Shown here: positions 1 through 9,713 of the stretch, piece after piece
How positions within the stretch are numbered: position 1 is the stretch's first letter
How the letters are laid out: each line of letters begins with the position of its first letter
NCBI GenBank assembly: GCA_021234155.1
Contig: JAJEKV010000004.1
Location: 23,655,122-23,719,121, forward strand
DNA length: 64,000 nucleotides
Reading direction: 5' to 3'
Source: Isoetes taiwanensis
Taxonomy: Eukaryota; Streptophyta; Lycopodiopsida; Isoetales; Isoetaceae
Notes under the pieces: model-generated
Told to the model about the DNA's origin: nothing
The model's input: the letters and a program-made list of their open reading frames with translations, nothing else
Database searches by the model: none
Program-made: the position numbers and the translations under genes

Positions 1-64
1 TAAAAACACCCTAAGTATATGGTTAAAAATGACCCAAGAATACTCTTCTCTCTTGAACTCCATG
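1..64 (-). repeat. Left remnant of copia-derived repeat
   Basis: These bases match 15620-15683 almost exactly and continue at 3783. They are the left flank of a copia-derived repeat that was split by insertion of the element at 65-3782. The last four bases, CATG, form the left target-site duplication. The rest of the repeat on this side lies outside the window. Confidence 0.85.
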
Positions 65-126
65 AAGTCGTATTTAATTAAAGTGGGACAAATCTCGAAT
101 TTTGGGATTTTTTCTCGAATCTCAGG

Positions 127-445
127 GGGAGGGAGATGGGGCACACCTTGATAAGGAGAAGGGTAGGAGGAGAAGGAGGGAGGGGCCACAGGTTGAAGAG
201 GGGAAGGGGCTAAGTAGGAAGAAGAGGGGAAGGCGCTAAGTTGGAAGAAGAGGAGGGGAGAGGAGAGAAAAAGGGCAAAAGGAGGCGGGGAGGGATAGTT
301 GGAAGAAGGGGAGGGAAGGGGCGGGGGGAGGGAGAGCAAAGAGGCAAAGAGGGAGGGGAGAGCAAAGAGGCAAAGAGGGAGGGGAGAGGAGAGCATGGGC
401 AAAGGAGGAGCGGGAGGGGCAAAGGGGGGCAAGGGTCCCCCTCGA
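127..445 (+). repeat. Polypurine (G/A) tract
   Basis: About 300 bases on the plus strand are almost entirely G and A, built from degenerate AGGGGAGAGGAG-like units with runs of three to seven G. The tract lies close behind the left terminus of the 3.7-kb element. Overlapping open frames on both strands are by-products of the low complexity. Such DNA can form triplex or G-quadruplex structures (general knowledge, not tested here). Confidence 0.75.
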
Positions 446-1886
446 AAAGTATTTATTATTAATATATAATCAATAATTAATTAAACTAATTAGATAATTA
501 ATTAAATAATAATTTCAATTAATCTAATGACGAAGTTAAATGACTAAATTAAATAAATATAATGACTAATGACATGGTAGTCTAGATAATGGTATTTTTC
601 TCGCCTCACTAGGCGAGAATGTAAAACCTCACCACTTTGCAAAGCCTCACCACTATGGCAAATTATGCGATCCTGGTGCATGGCAACAGGATCCTCTTTT
701 CGTCTTTCTTGGCCTGCTCCACGGCTCCCAATAGGAAGGAAGATAGCCAAAGCAAATGCGTTTCCAAAACGCGAAGCCTTTCCATAAACGCCCCCTCCAT
801 AAACGCGAAGCCTTTCCAGACTCTGCCCATACCTTGATCCATCAATGCATGAATCGCCCCTTTTTGGATCCATGGCGCCGGATTTGGCTTGTAGATATGC
901 AAATAGGATCGGACATCTGCAAATAGGATCGGACATCTGCAAACAGGATAGGATCTGGGATCTACAAACAGGGACTCAACTCTCTGGAGCCCCTCTTCTG
1001 TAACCTTCTGTAACAAATCCGCCTTCTCATCTGTACCAACTGCCAAGCAGGGGAGCAAGGAGGTCGCCAAACTTAGGAAACGGAGCAGAGATGAAGATCA
1101 AGCCTGTAGAAGTCGGATTCTGCAACCGGAATCTCCTTTTCCTAGCATTTGGCGAGATCAGGCAGGGGCATATCGTTGGGTGCGAGGTGGATCAGGCAGG
1201 CGGACCGCATCGTGTAAGTGAGGCGGACCCAGATCGTGTTTTTCTCAAGCTGGAGATGGAGCACCTGCTGCACCGCTTGGTCGACTCGAGTTGCGGAGCT
1301 CGAACTGGTAGTGGACCGGACTGTCAAGTGCACCATCGATTTGTTGTGGCTTATCTTTAGCCAACGGGTCTGCACCATTCAAACAGGGAGCCGATTTTGC
1401 CTTTGTGAGTCTATAGATGTGGTCTTGAAGATTGAATGACATCTCCAGAACCTAAACACGAGGATTCGTGAAGAATATGAACACATTTGGCTGTTTGCGG
1501 TGTAGTTCCAAAGACGAGCATGGATATGTCGAGCATCTAGCACATGAAACTTTTGTTGAAGAACCATCTCTAAAATATTCTCGCAGATCTGGTCCTTGGC
1601 TCACGATCTGCCCTGCTCTTGCTTCTTTCTGCCATCTCCGATCTCTTGCCTATCCGGCCGGCCTGCTCCTTTTGCCATTTCGTGCCTTTCTTCATTAGAG
1701 GGCTACGTTTACGGCTAGCAGAAGGAATGAGGGCCATACCGTCTAAATTTGTTCCACCATAGCCATTAAGAAGCTCTGTCATTCCTTTTCGACGGATTCG
1801 TGGTGAGATCTGGGAAAAGCAGAGTGGTTTCTCCTTTCCAAGTGGTACAACAGGATGTGTGGCACAAAGGTGTGTACCAAATTTCA
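446..1886. other. Body of 3.7-kb element, no recognised gene
   Basis: A frame of about 135 codons runs on the minus strand from 1070 to 663, but its product is not recognised. It overlaps a short direct repeat (a 20-bp unit at 901-920 and 921-940, with a degenerate third copy to 960), which partly explains why it is open. Short frames at 1091-1360 (+) and 1570-1887 (-) are also unrecognised. The stretch may be host DNA captured by the element, but nothing shows where it came from. Confidence 0.4.
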
Positions 1887-2010
1887 AAATTCAAATATTG
1901 GGGGGAAAAAAGAGCGGGGTATAAGAAACAATTAAATAAGTCTTGAAAATTCAAATATTGGGGGGAAAAAAGGGCGGGGTATAAGAAACAATTAAATAAG
2001 TCTTGAAAAT
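1887..2010. repeat. 60-bp direct tandem duplication
   Basis: A 60-bp unit (containing TCAAATATTGGGGGG and GCGGGGTATAAG) is repeated head to tail at 1887-1946 and 1947-2006 with one visible mismatch. The near-identity implies a recent duplication inside the 3.7-kb element. Confidence 0.9.
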
Positions 2011-2224
2011 AAGTCACGTAGAGTGAGTTTTGAAGTTGTCATAATATTTGTATAATGCATTATTATTAGTTGTAAGGGTAAGTAGGGTAAATTATTTTTC
2101 AGTTATTATTATGTGCATTATAGGTGCATATGATGTCCATTAGATAAATACATGGGGAGGGTCTATTTATCATAGAAAATACATAGGAAATTTATGGGGA
2201 GGGTAATTTTTCATAGAAAATACA

Positions 2225-2500
2225 TAAAATATTGTGTTTATTAAAAAATACATAGTATAGTATAGTGTGTGCTAATACTAATGTGTGCTAGTATAAAATG
2301 CTAATGTGTGCTAATACTAATGTGTACTAATGTATAAAAATGCTAATGTGTGCTAATACTAATTGTGGTAGTATAAAGTACTAATTGTGGTAATATAAAG
2401 TACTAATGTGTGCTAATTAAGGTGTGCTAGTATAAAAATGCTAATGTGTGCTAATACTAATGTGTGCTAGTATAAAAACAATTGTTAAATACTAATGTGT
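2225..2500. repeat. AT-rich degenerate tandem array
   Basis: Multiple degenerate copies of a GTGTGCTAATACTAAT-like word, with spacers such as TAGTATAAAAATGC, lie between the 60-bp duplication and the palindrome array. No coding potential is seen. Confidence 0.7.
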
Positions 2501-2514
2501 GCCTTTACTCTGAG

Positions 2515-3045
2515 CTGCCTTTCTCGAATCGCGAGTCGAGAAAGGCCCTAAAACTTGCGTTTATCGCTTTGAGCTGCCTTTCTCGACTCGCGAGTCGAGA
2601 AAGGCCTTCTGACCCCTAAAACCTGCGTTTTTCGCTTTGCCGTTTTTTCGACTCGCTGAAGTCGAGAAAGGCCTTCTGACCCCTAAAACCCCGTTTTGGC
2701 TTTTGGCCGCCTTTCTTCGATTTCGCGAGTCGAGAAAGGCCTTCCTCGACCTAAAACTCGCCTTTCTCGACTCTTCGAAAACGACCCTAAAACTGCGTTT
2801 TTTTTGAGCTGCCTTTCTCGACTCGCGAGTCGAGAAAGGCCTTCTGACCCCTAAAACTGCGTTTTTTGGCTTTTGAGCTTTTTTCGACTCAAGGAAATGA
2901 GAAAGGACTCGACCCCTAAAACCGTTTTTGCTTTTGAGTCTGCTTTTCGACCGCTGAGTCGAGAAAGGCCTTTGACCCCTAAACCCGTTTTTTGGCTTTG
3001 AGTACGCCTTTTCATTTCGCTGAGTCGAGAAAGGCTCTCGCCCCA
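2515..3045. repeat. Subterminal array of CG-rich palindromes
   Basis: About eight or nine degenerate units at roughly 60-bp spacing. Each has a self-complementary core (CTCGACTCGCGAGTCGAG) flanked by CTTTCTCG and CGAGAAAG, then a spacer with CCCTAAAAC and GCGTTTT. Two units, 2576-2605 and 2811-2840, are perfect 30-bp palindromes; the others are imperfect or truncated. A minus-strand frame of 164 codons through the array has a repetitive KAFLDSR-type product and is a by-product of the repeats. Arrays inside transposon ends often bind transposase (family knowledge); that role is inference here. Confidence 0.85.
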
Positions 3046-3757
3046 GTATTTTCAAAAAATGGCCCTAAGAACGTGTTTTATTTTAATTTTTGCCTGTAGC
3101 ATCACTTGACTAACTTGATTTTGTCTTTTGCGGTCCTTATCTCGATCTTCGGATAGTACATGCTTGGGAGCAATGAAAAGACCAGTTCATTGAAGAAAGA
3201 TGCCGAGAAGAGGGTGGTGACATCAGTTGGACATACAAGCACGCGGGCCTATGAAGGAACTCCTCATACAAATTTCTATCGCCCAGAAGTTGCTCCGTGA
3301 CTTGGACAGAGTTCCACGCGCCGTTTGCACTAGGTGGTTCATGCGTGAAGAGGGTGTAATCATTGTGATAATACGACCACTATGGTCGCTTCACCCATTG
3401 TAATATATATTGTAATGAGCCCATTTATAAATATAAGGTATCTCAAAACTAGTATTTTTTGGTGATTAAGTAAACAATTTGCTTAATTTTTGTTGGAATT
3501 TGTGATCTCTTGTCTACCCACCTAAGAAAATAGAGCCAAAATGTCTTGGTAAAGGAATTCACCCTCACGCGAAAAACTCTTATTTTGAATGACAAATAAG
3601 CCCCAAAACAGGGACTCGACTCGCTATCCGACAAAACTGGGAGAAAGCTTGGATGCACAGTAACAGACAAAAATTCGAATTAAGGACAGTTTTCGGGTCG
3701 GAGTGCTCCTTTTTGTGTAAAATAACAGAGTTCCGAAAAAAAGTGGGAATGGAATGA
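3046..3757. other. Right part of 3.7-kb element, no recognised gene
   Basis: No recognised protein. The sequence around 3160-3440 looks like ordinary transcribed plant DNA with an AT-rich tail, but no frame could be assigned to a family. A 73-codon minus-strand frame at 3449-3670 is not recognised. Confidence 0.4.
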
Positions 3758-3786
3758 GTCCCACTTTAATTAAATACGACTTCATG

Positions 3787-4490
3787 GTTTATACATCGAT
3801 CAAATGTGAATCCCTCAGGGGCTGATGCTTCTGCTAAAATTGAAAACCTTGGAAAGATATTGCAACCGAACTACTTCTTCAGTGTCTTCGCATCAAAAAG
3901 AGATGTCTTCAGCCTCTAAAGCAGTGATGGAGTCCAGATAATGACTTTGCTATGGAGCAAAAAACAAAAATCAGAGTTTGATTTATATTTGTTAGGATCA
4001 CTTGCAAAGTCAGCATGAGCATAGCTTACAATGGAGTTAGAAGTATGGGAAAATGTTAAAGAGGGCAGTAAAATTTAGGTAGGAAAATGTTAAAGAGGGC
4101 ATCGATAATCAAGTATAGGATTTGGCATGAAGCGACACACGAAGCATATTATAAAGGCTAAATCAGGGTGACAGACCATAAGGTAGTTAAAGGCGCCAAG
4201 TGCATTGGGAAAAGGAATGTTGGCCATAAGATTATGAGCTTCAGCAGATTGAGGAGACTAAACATGAGATAATGAAAGCCCATGATCTATATATGATCTA
4301 CAAAGCCATAACTGTTGTCTGGATTTGTCCAGAATGATTTTAATAAAAACTTCAGTATTCATTCAGATTATTCATGGAAAATTGCTAAGAGAGTGCTTGC
4401 TTGCTAACATGGAGAACTGCAAGAGCTGGTAATAACAATGTCATCTATGTAAAGAGCAAGAAAAAACAAATGAGCAAGTATCTTTACATT
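3787..4490 (-). pseudogene. Ty1/copia reverse transcriptase fragment
   Basis: Read on the minus strand, this stretch encodes broken pieces of a copia polymerase. The catalytic box LALYIDDIVITSSC lies near 4475-4425, with YIDD in place of the usual YVDD. A later block near 4235-4130 resembles the conserved copia segment FNYLMVCHPDLAF...CRFMPNP, and the start of an RNase H-like region lies near 3950-3850. Stops and frameshifts separate the pieces. The same segment at 15.7-16.4 kb is better preserved and continues into RNase H. This copy abuts the CATG duplication of the 3.7-kb element, so it was the target of that insertion. Confidence 0.8.
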
Positions 4491-4554
4491 CACAAGCCTC
4501 CGTGGATGTTAAAAATTGCTCTGCTCCGTCTGGGTCCGGCCCGGCCCGTCCGGC

Positions 4555-4672
4555 CCTGCCTCGTGCGTGCGTGCGTGCGTCTGCGTGCGTCTGCCCGATA
4601 AGCACACTCTCTTCATACAAGTCCTCCCCCCAAAGAACCCCCAACATCTACCTGCCTACATATCTACCTACC
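4555..4672. repeat. Tetranucleotide-rich hypervariable tract
   Basis: A (GTGC/GTCT)-type run at about 4563-4592 is followed by CTACCTGCCTAC-type repeats at 4648-4672. The homologous places at 9009-9360 and 16411-16544 carry different tetranucleotides, so this is one repeat-prone locus seen in three versions. Confidence 0.8.
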
Positions 4673-5507
4673 TTATAAGCACTGTGGCTTTCCTTATGGA
4701 CCATTTTACTTGAAGCAAGCATGGACCAACATTATCTGAAAATGCTACCTCCTCTTCCATAGAAATAGTATAATCTTTGTGCTCTTCATAGTAGTTGGAG
4801 TTGACTTGTTTGTCTGCAAACTTGTATTTTGTGCGCCAAAAGTTCCAAGTTTGTATTGGCACTGTTATCACCATATCCATACTAATCTCTTCATCATCAA
4901 TAGGTTCTTTGACTTTATTTTTCTAAATGGAGTCAAATCTTTAACGATGCTCTGTAGATCTTGCTCATTGCTACCAATAACAAATCTCAAGCACCTGCAA
5001 GCCTGCTAACCAGATCAATTATCAATGATTATAAATATTTCACTAAATGGGAAAAAAGGAATAGCCGAGGTTGAAAACAGCAAGATCAATTATCTAATTT
5101 CCTGAACTTTCTCAACCCTCGACTGTAAATCTTTCTAGAAACTATGGTTGAATTTGAGTTTGATAGTTCTACAAGGGACACAAAACATGATCTTAGAAGT
5201 TTATTGGTACCATCTATCTTTCTGATGGCAAAAGAGTCACAAACCAACATCATTGTGTACTAGGAAATCGTAGAGTAAGCTTTCACCCCCTTTTGCCTTT
5301 TTGATCCAAAATGGCAATTCCCAACTCGCTGCAACTTATTGCACCGCAAAAAAGTAAGTATGATTAAACCGTGAAAAATAAGAACAAAGGCTTTCCTTAA
5401 GATGAGGCTGAATGTAAATACCCATGCATCTAGCTCCAGAAGGGTCTTCATTGAATGCATCCCCAAGAGACTGAAGTGATGTTAGTCTGTTGTAGAAATG
5501 TCGATGC
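4673..5507 (-). repeat. Repeat module M2-M3 (copy 1), exon-like minus strand
   Basis: This module recurs at 9355-10340 (split by a MITE), 16545-17340, 27547-28105, 31970-32527 and 36383-36943. Its minus strand has coding character in the fuller copies. One stretch resembles an amphipathic helical segment with LALTEVQDLLRGLCLRF and EQDLQSIVKDLKEFREI (16926-16740 copy); another reads EEHKDYTISMEEEVAF (4830-4690 here). A polypyrimidine-CAG motif separates them in places, suggesting two captured exons. I do not recognise the family, and all copies are frame-broken. Confidence 0.55.
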
Positions 5508-5508
5508 A

Positions 5509-6916
5509 GGGAGAACAATAATTGCAAATTCAGTCATTGCTGCTTCTCATATTTATTATTCCTCGGCTCTCTTGGCTCCCAAAGGCATTTATCAGCAAAT
5601 TGAAAGAATTGTGAGAAATTTTATCTGGAAGAATCATCACATGGTTAACTGGAACACTATCACCAGAAGCAAGATACAAGGTGGCCTGGGCTGCAAAAAT
5701 TTGACCCTTCAGGGTTTTGCATTAGCTGGAAAATACATTTGGAAAACACTATTCAATCATAACAACCCAGCCATGGTCTTCATCAAATATTGGTTATCCT
5801 GCAGTCACCCTAAAGGGCATCCTTCGATCAGTCATAGTTTGCCTTCTTCAGCTTTCACAACTTTGAAACCTGCCCCTAATACTTCCCCTCTAATGAGAAG
5901 TTTCATTCTCGCTTGGAACGTGGTTCACAAAACCTTTGATAATTCTCGCTATCGAGAAATACCACTCTAATACAAGTTTATTCTGGAATCCCAATTTCTC
6001 CGTGGATAATTCCACTCCTTTGGCCATAAACCACCCAAAGATATATAAAAAGTGGATGTCCTATGGAATATTACATCTCGGTGATCTCTGGGATCACACA
6101 AGGTGGATATCATGGACCAATCTGAAAAATCGAATTAGAGGCAGTTCTTCAGATAAAATTGTGTACAGATTCATCATGCAAAAAGTTGGCAATGTTAATA
6201 TCCAACAAAATCCTATCACTGCCCAATGGACTCTGTGTAGTAAATCCAATTACAAGGTATCCAAGGTTTATACTCTTTTAAATAAGCCTAACATTCCTTC
6301 CAAATCTAAGCTCCATTGGGATCTTTCAGATGACACTGAATTAAGATTATTCAAAAATATTTGGCTTTCCTACTTGCCCCCCAAAATTTCTTATTTCGCG
6401 TGGTTACTTGCAAATAAGAGTGTGCCATGTCTGGAGACTATCTCAAGGCACTCCAATTCTGCAACCACTCCAGTTCATCCCTATTGCCCTCTTGGTTGTA
6501 GATATGTTGAATCTATGGAGCATATATTTGGCTGCGTAAAGCTCACTACTTTTTGGACATGGTTTGAAGATACCTTTCACATAAGTTGTCCTGCTACTTT
6601 ACTGGAATTTTTGATGAATGATGATGCTTATAAGAATACTTTGTGTTGCATTGCATTATGGAATGTTTGGAAGCATAGAAACAGATGCCAGTATGGAGGA
6701 AAACAAATATCTATGTTCTGGATCAAATCACAAGTTATATATGATATTGAGATGGTTGCCACCAGTCAAAAACACTTGCACAAAGATGATATGGACACAA
6801 AATGGTTAAATATAGGTCAATTTATAGGGGCTCATAGACTGTTCAAACTAAATTGTCATCATGATTTACTTACTGACACTCATTGTACTTCTCCTAGATT
6901 ACATGGGGAGCCTTAA
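5509..6916 (+). pseudogene. LINE ORF2 C-terminal part (RT thumb + zf-RVT)
   Basis: The first frame (to 5968) contains the conserved plant LINE block after the RT palm, with QQIERIVRNFIWKN and KIQGGLGCKNLTLQGFALAG. A one-base frame change between about 5936 and 5970 leads into a frame open to 6916. That second part has the zinc-binding reverse-transcriptase domain: CPLGCRYVESMEHIFGC fits the Cys-Cys-His-Cys pattern, followed by LWNVWKHRN. The endonuclease and the catalytic RT core are absent, so the copy cannot be autonomous. The second frame stays open for 326 codons, suggesting a fairly recent insertion. Confidence 0.88.
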
Positions 6917-6924
6917 CAGAGACT

Positions 6925-7332
6925 TTGGCACTTCAAAGGAGCCCCGCAAAAAATACGACTTTTCCTGTATGCAGGCTGGTACATGACATTCAATATACAT
7001 ATGACATGTGGACAGGCACAGTTAGAGGCATCACAAATATAGACATAATTAGCATACCTGATGAAGAATTAGATTGGGCTATGGAGTTCTGCAGAAGCAC
7101 ATACCTTATGCATGAGATATGGTGGTTTATGGAGATTAACAGTAGAAGAATGACAAATCAGCAGTTTGAGTATTACAGGGAATGCTACTACCATCATAGG
7201 GGACTGGCAGATGCATATGGCACTCTAATAATTCTGATGTCAACTACCAATGCTGACAGTGCTGATCATCGAGCTAAACTGGGGAAATGGCAGAACCCTT
7301 ATACTTCAACCAAACTTCCGAGCTCACTATGA
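6925..7332 (+). CDS. Unrecognised ORF downstream of LINE ORF2
   Basis: A frame of 135 codons lies eight bases after the ORF2 stop, inside the LINE and upstream of its poly(A). It encodes a tyrosine- and tryptophan-rich product (for example MHEIWWFMEINSRRM). It may be the C-terminal tail of ORF2 displaced by a frameshift, a third ORF of this LINE lineage, or chance. No family was recognised, and translation is not shown. Confidence 0.3.
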   Translation: MALQRSPAKNTTFPVCRLVHDIQYTYDMWTGTVRGITNIDIISIPDEELDWAMEFCRSTYLMHEIWWFMEINSRRMTNQQFEYYRECYYHHRGLADAYGTLIILMSTTNADSADHRAKLGKWQNPYTSTKLPSSL

Positions 7333-7704
7333 CTTCCTACACACATATCACTTTCACACAAACTACCTTAGCCTTCCAAATCAGTGACCTACATATAAAA
7401 TCTACAGCTTATTAACATTTACTTTTTCTCTGCAGGAATTGTTCACTCATGCTGCTTACACTCTTAGAGGCAGCACAGCATATTTCTCATCTTCTATTTC
7501 AATTCACTACTGATTTTGTTACTATTCTGCAAATTACATTGCTACCATTATGTGCTTACAGCAGCACTTATTTCTTTTGTGTTCATTTGATAACTTTTAC
7601 TAGTTTGAGTAGCCTATCTATAAAGGTTTACTCAATATGTTGTATCTTTTTCTATAATTAATGAAAAAAACCCCATTCACTCAAAAAAAAAAAAAAAAAA
7701 AAAA

Positions 7705-9008
7705 TAATCGAAAGATCTGTAAGCTCACTGCTGGGGAGCCTTACTAGCTTTATAATGTCAGATCTTTAGGAGACCAATCTGACTTAGGAGCAATTGCAAC
7801 TTGTTAAATCAGATTCCTTAAGGCACCTCAGAGTTAGACACCCAATTTCAAGTGGGCAGAGATCCGTTGAACATTATGCAATGAACATCAAGTTGTATGG
7901 TCCATATAAGCACTAATAAATGTGTACCATTACCATCTCAAGCACAACCTTGCAACAAATCTTGTACCTCAGATCAATCATCAATGGTTATAAATATTTC
8001 ACTGAATGGGAAAAAAGAAATGGCCGAGGTTGAAAATAGCAAGGTCAATTGTCTAATTTCCTGAACTTTCTCAACCCTCGACCGATGTATATCAAAAGAT
8101 TAACCCAAGATATCGAGGGGGAATTGAAGGTATGACCAGAGAGCGTACTTGGCAAACATAGGTCTTTTCCGGGAATTTTTGAATTTTCTAAGGGTACATG
8201 CATAAATTAACATATCTAATACTGAGAATTTAATTTATGCGTGACACATGCTAGAATTGCATCAAACCTTTTATAAGGCTGCCAAAAATACAAATCAAAT
8301 CTATTCACAGGTATATAGAAATATTGTTGAGCAACCTTTTGTACGTAGTATGATCTCAAAGCACAAAAAAGTGTATGCGTCAATGTACTGGGGAAGTGTA
8401 CCAATTAAGAATGTAGCATGCGGGGGGCATGAAAACAAAAATGACGTTACCAACTATATGGTTAAATTTAGGGTTTTGTATGTACTTTATTGGGGAGAAA
8501 AGAAACCGAATACATGTGCCTATGAGCAAAAAGGGTGTACAAAAAAATAGCAATGGATGTGGCTTGACCCAATATTGGGAAATTTTAATTATTTTGAAGA
8601 TGCTCCATTACCCTCTCCTAATCTTATTAGTTTTGATTCGGAGGTGAACACTCCATTCACACTTGCTAAATTTTAGACTACATTTGGGTCATATGTTGGA
8701 TGTAAAATTTTGAAAGTTTGAATTTTTTTTCTTTTCTTCTTCTGTGTGGTCAAGAACACTTTATACTTTGCTAATTTTAGACATTTGGCCAAATTTTTGG
8801 ATAACGGGGGCTTATGGTAGAATAAAGTTAGATCTTGATTTGAATAAAGTTAGATCTTGATTTGTTTCCCTCCGTATATGTAACTTCATGGTTTGGAGTA
8901 AATAGAATAGAATAGAATAGATTTTTTTAACTTCATGGAGTGGAGTTCCAACTTTATTGTTGCAAGCTGTCAGTAGTGTTGCTCAGCTAAACAGAGAACA
9001 TGATAATA
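7705..9008. repeat. Repeat module M4-M5 (copy 1)
   Basis: The module starts at TAATCGAAAGATCTGTAAGC and ends at GAACATGATAATACC. Other copies start near 10966, 17343, 26070, 28106, 30492, 32528, 34914 and 36944. A plus-strand frame of about 100 codons (8248-8550, with IKNVACGGHENKNDV and KKPNTCAYEQKG) is open in some copies and broken in others, depending on a five- or six-A run, so it is not counted as a gene. A short (AATAG) run lies at 8899-8922. Confidence 0.85.
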
Positions 9009-9157
9009 CCTACCTACCTACCTACCCACCCACCCACCCACCCACCCACCCACCCACCCACCCACCCACCCACCCACCCACCTACCCACCCACCCACCTA
9101 CCCACCCACCCACCTACCTACCCACCCACCCACCTACCCACCCACCTACCTACCCAC

Positions 9158-9229
<72 letters not shown>

Positions 9230-9252
9230 ATATCTATCTATCTATCTATCTT
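9009..9252. repeat. Compound (CCTA/CCCA)n-(TATC)n microsatellite
   Basis: About 150 bases of CCTA/CCCA (9009-9158) pass abruptly into about 95 bases of TATC (9159-9252). The minus strand of the first half is (GGGT)n, a canonical G-quadruplex pattern with one-base loops. Proline-threonine or tyrosine-leucine frames across it are artefacts. A 23-base A run follows at about 9283-9305. Confidence 0.97.
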
Positions 9253-9488
9253 ATAAGCTTTCTCTCTTCATACAAGTCCCCCAAAAAAAAAAAAAAAAAA
9301 AAAAAGAAAAGAAAGAGAAAACCAAAACATCTACCTGCCTACCTATCTACCTACCTTATAAGCATTGTGGCTTTCCTTATGGACCATTTTACTTGAAGCG
9401 AGTATAGACCAACATTATCTGAAAACGCAATCCCCTCTTCCATAGAAATAGTATAATCTTTGTGCTCTTAGCAGTTGGAGTTGTCATG
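9253..9488. repeat. Repeat module M2 (copy 2), left part
   Basis: The tract continues from the microsatellite through CTACCTGCCTACC repeats into the sequence shared with 4673-4800 and 16545-16670. It ends at TTGTCATG (9481-9488), the left target duplication of the MITE. Confidence 0.8.
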
Positions 9489-9713
9489 CCTGGGGGATTC
9501 ACCTTTGATCATCGTATAACCCATGAGAGTTCAACGGAGGGGGGTTTTTTGGAACATTTGCATATGTATACTTAGGGGTTAGAGGTGTTTTTGAGCACTG
9601 ATCTAGTGCAAAGGGGATCAAATTGTCGTTCGAAAATGCGTATACAAGGGGGGTTTTTGCTACCCTCTGAACGCAGATGCCATACCCCCTTATGTATAAG
9701 TGAACCCCCCGGG
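9489..9713. mobile_element. 225-bp MITE with 8-bp TSD (hAT-like)
   Basis: The insert is bracketed by an exact 8-bp duplication, TTGTCATG at 9481-9488 and 9714-9721. The other copies of the module (4793-4801, 16672-16679) carry the site once (TTGACTTG, TTGTCTTG). The ends are imperfect inverted repeats: CCTGGGGGATTCACC on the left, and CCCGGGGGGTTCACTT as the complement of the right end. Length, lack of coding and an 8-bp duplication fit a hAT-type MITE; P-type elements also give 7-8 bp. A related right end occurs at 24920-24960. Confidence 0.85.

Larger units (their letters stand above)
65..3782. mobile_element. 3.7-kb TIR DNA transposon, non-autonomous
   Basis: The two ends are perfect 25-bp inverted repeats (65-89 and 3758-3782, starting AAGTCGTATTTAAT). 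They are flanked by CATG at 61-64 and at 3783-3786. The paralogous repeat at 15660-15700 is uninterrupted and has a single CATG at 15680-15683, so it is the empty site and fixes both ends to the base. The element is 3,718 bp. It holds a polypurine tract, a 60-bp tandem duplication, an AT-rich degenerate array and an array of palindromes. No frame resembles a transposase, so it is probably mobilised in trans. A 4-bp duplication does not fit hAT (8 bp), MULE (about 9 bp), CACTA or Harbinger (3 bp). Sola- and Ginger-type elements do make 4-bp duplications, but the superfamily is not assigned. Confidence 0.9.
5508..7704 (+). mobile_element. 5'-truncated LINE with poly(A) tail
   Basis: A non-LTR retrotransposon copy interrupts the M3-M4 repeat. 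It starts after GTCGATGC (5500-5507) and ends in a 22-base A run (7683-7704). The uninterrupted repeat at 10950-10970 reads GATGCTCCTTATAATCG, so six target bases (TCCTTA) are missing instead of a duplication being present. Only the C-terminal part of ORF2 survives, which is typical of 5' truncation during target-primed reverse transcription. Confidence 0.9.

Noticed and set aside
210-462. Overlapping proline/serine-rich and glutamate/arginine-rich frames on both strands
   Set aside because: They are produced by the polypurine tract; there is no start context or family similarity.
2515-3045. CRISPR-like array of repeats and spacers
   Set aside because: The spacers are themselves repeated and the repeats are long and degenerate; the context is a eukaryotic transposon.
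2561-3055. 164-codon minus-strand frame with KAFLDSR-type repeats
   Set aside because: It is the translation of the palindrome array; period and composition follow the DNA repeat.
8957-9407. Pro-Thr and Tyr-Leu-Ser repeat proteins
   Set aside because: Low-complexity translation of the CCCA/TATC microsatellite.
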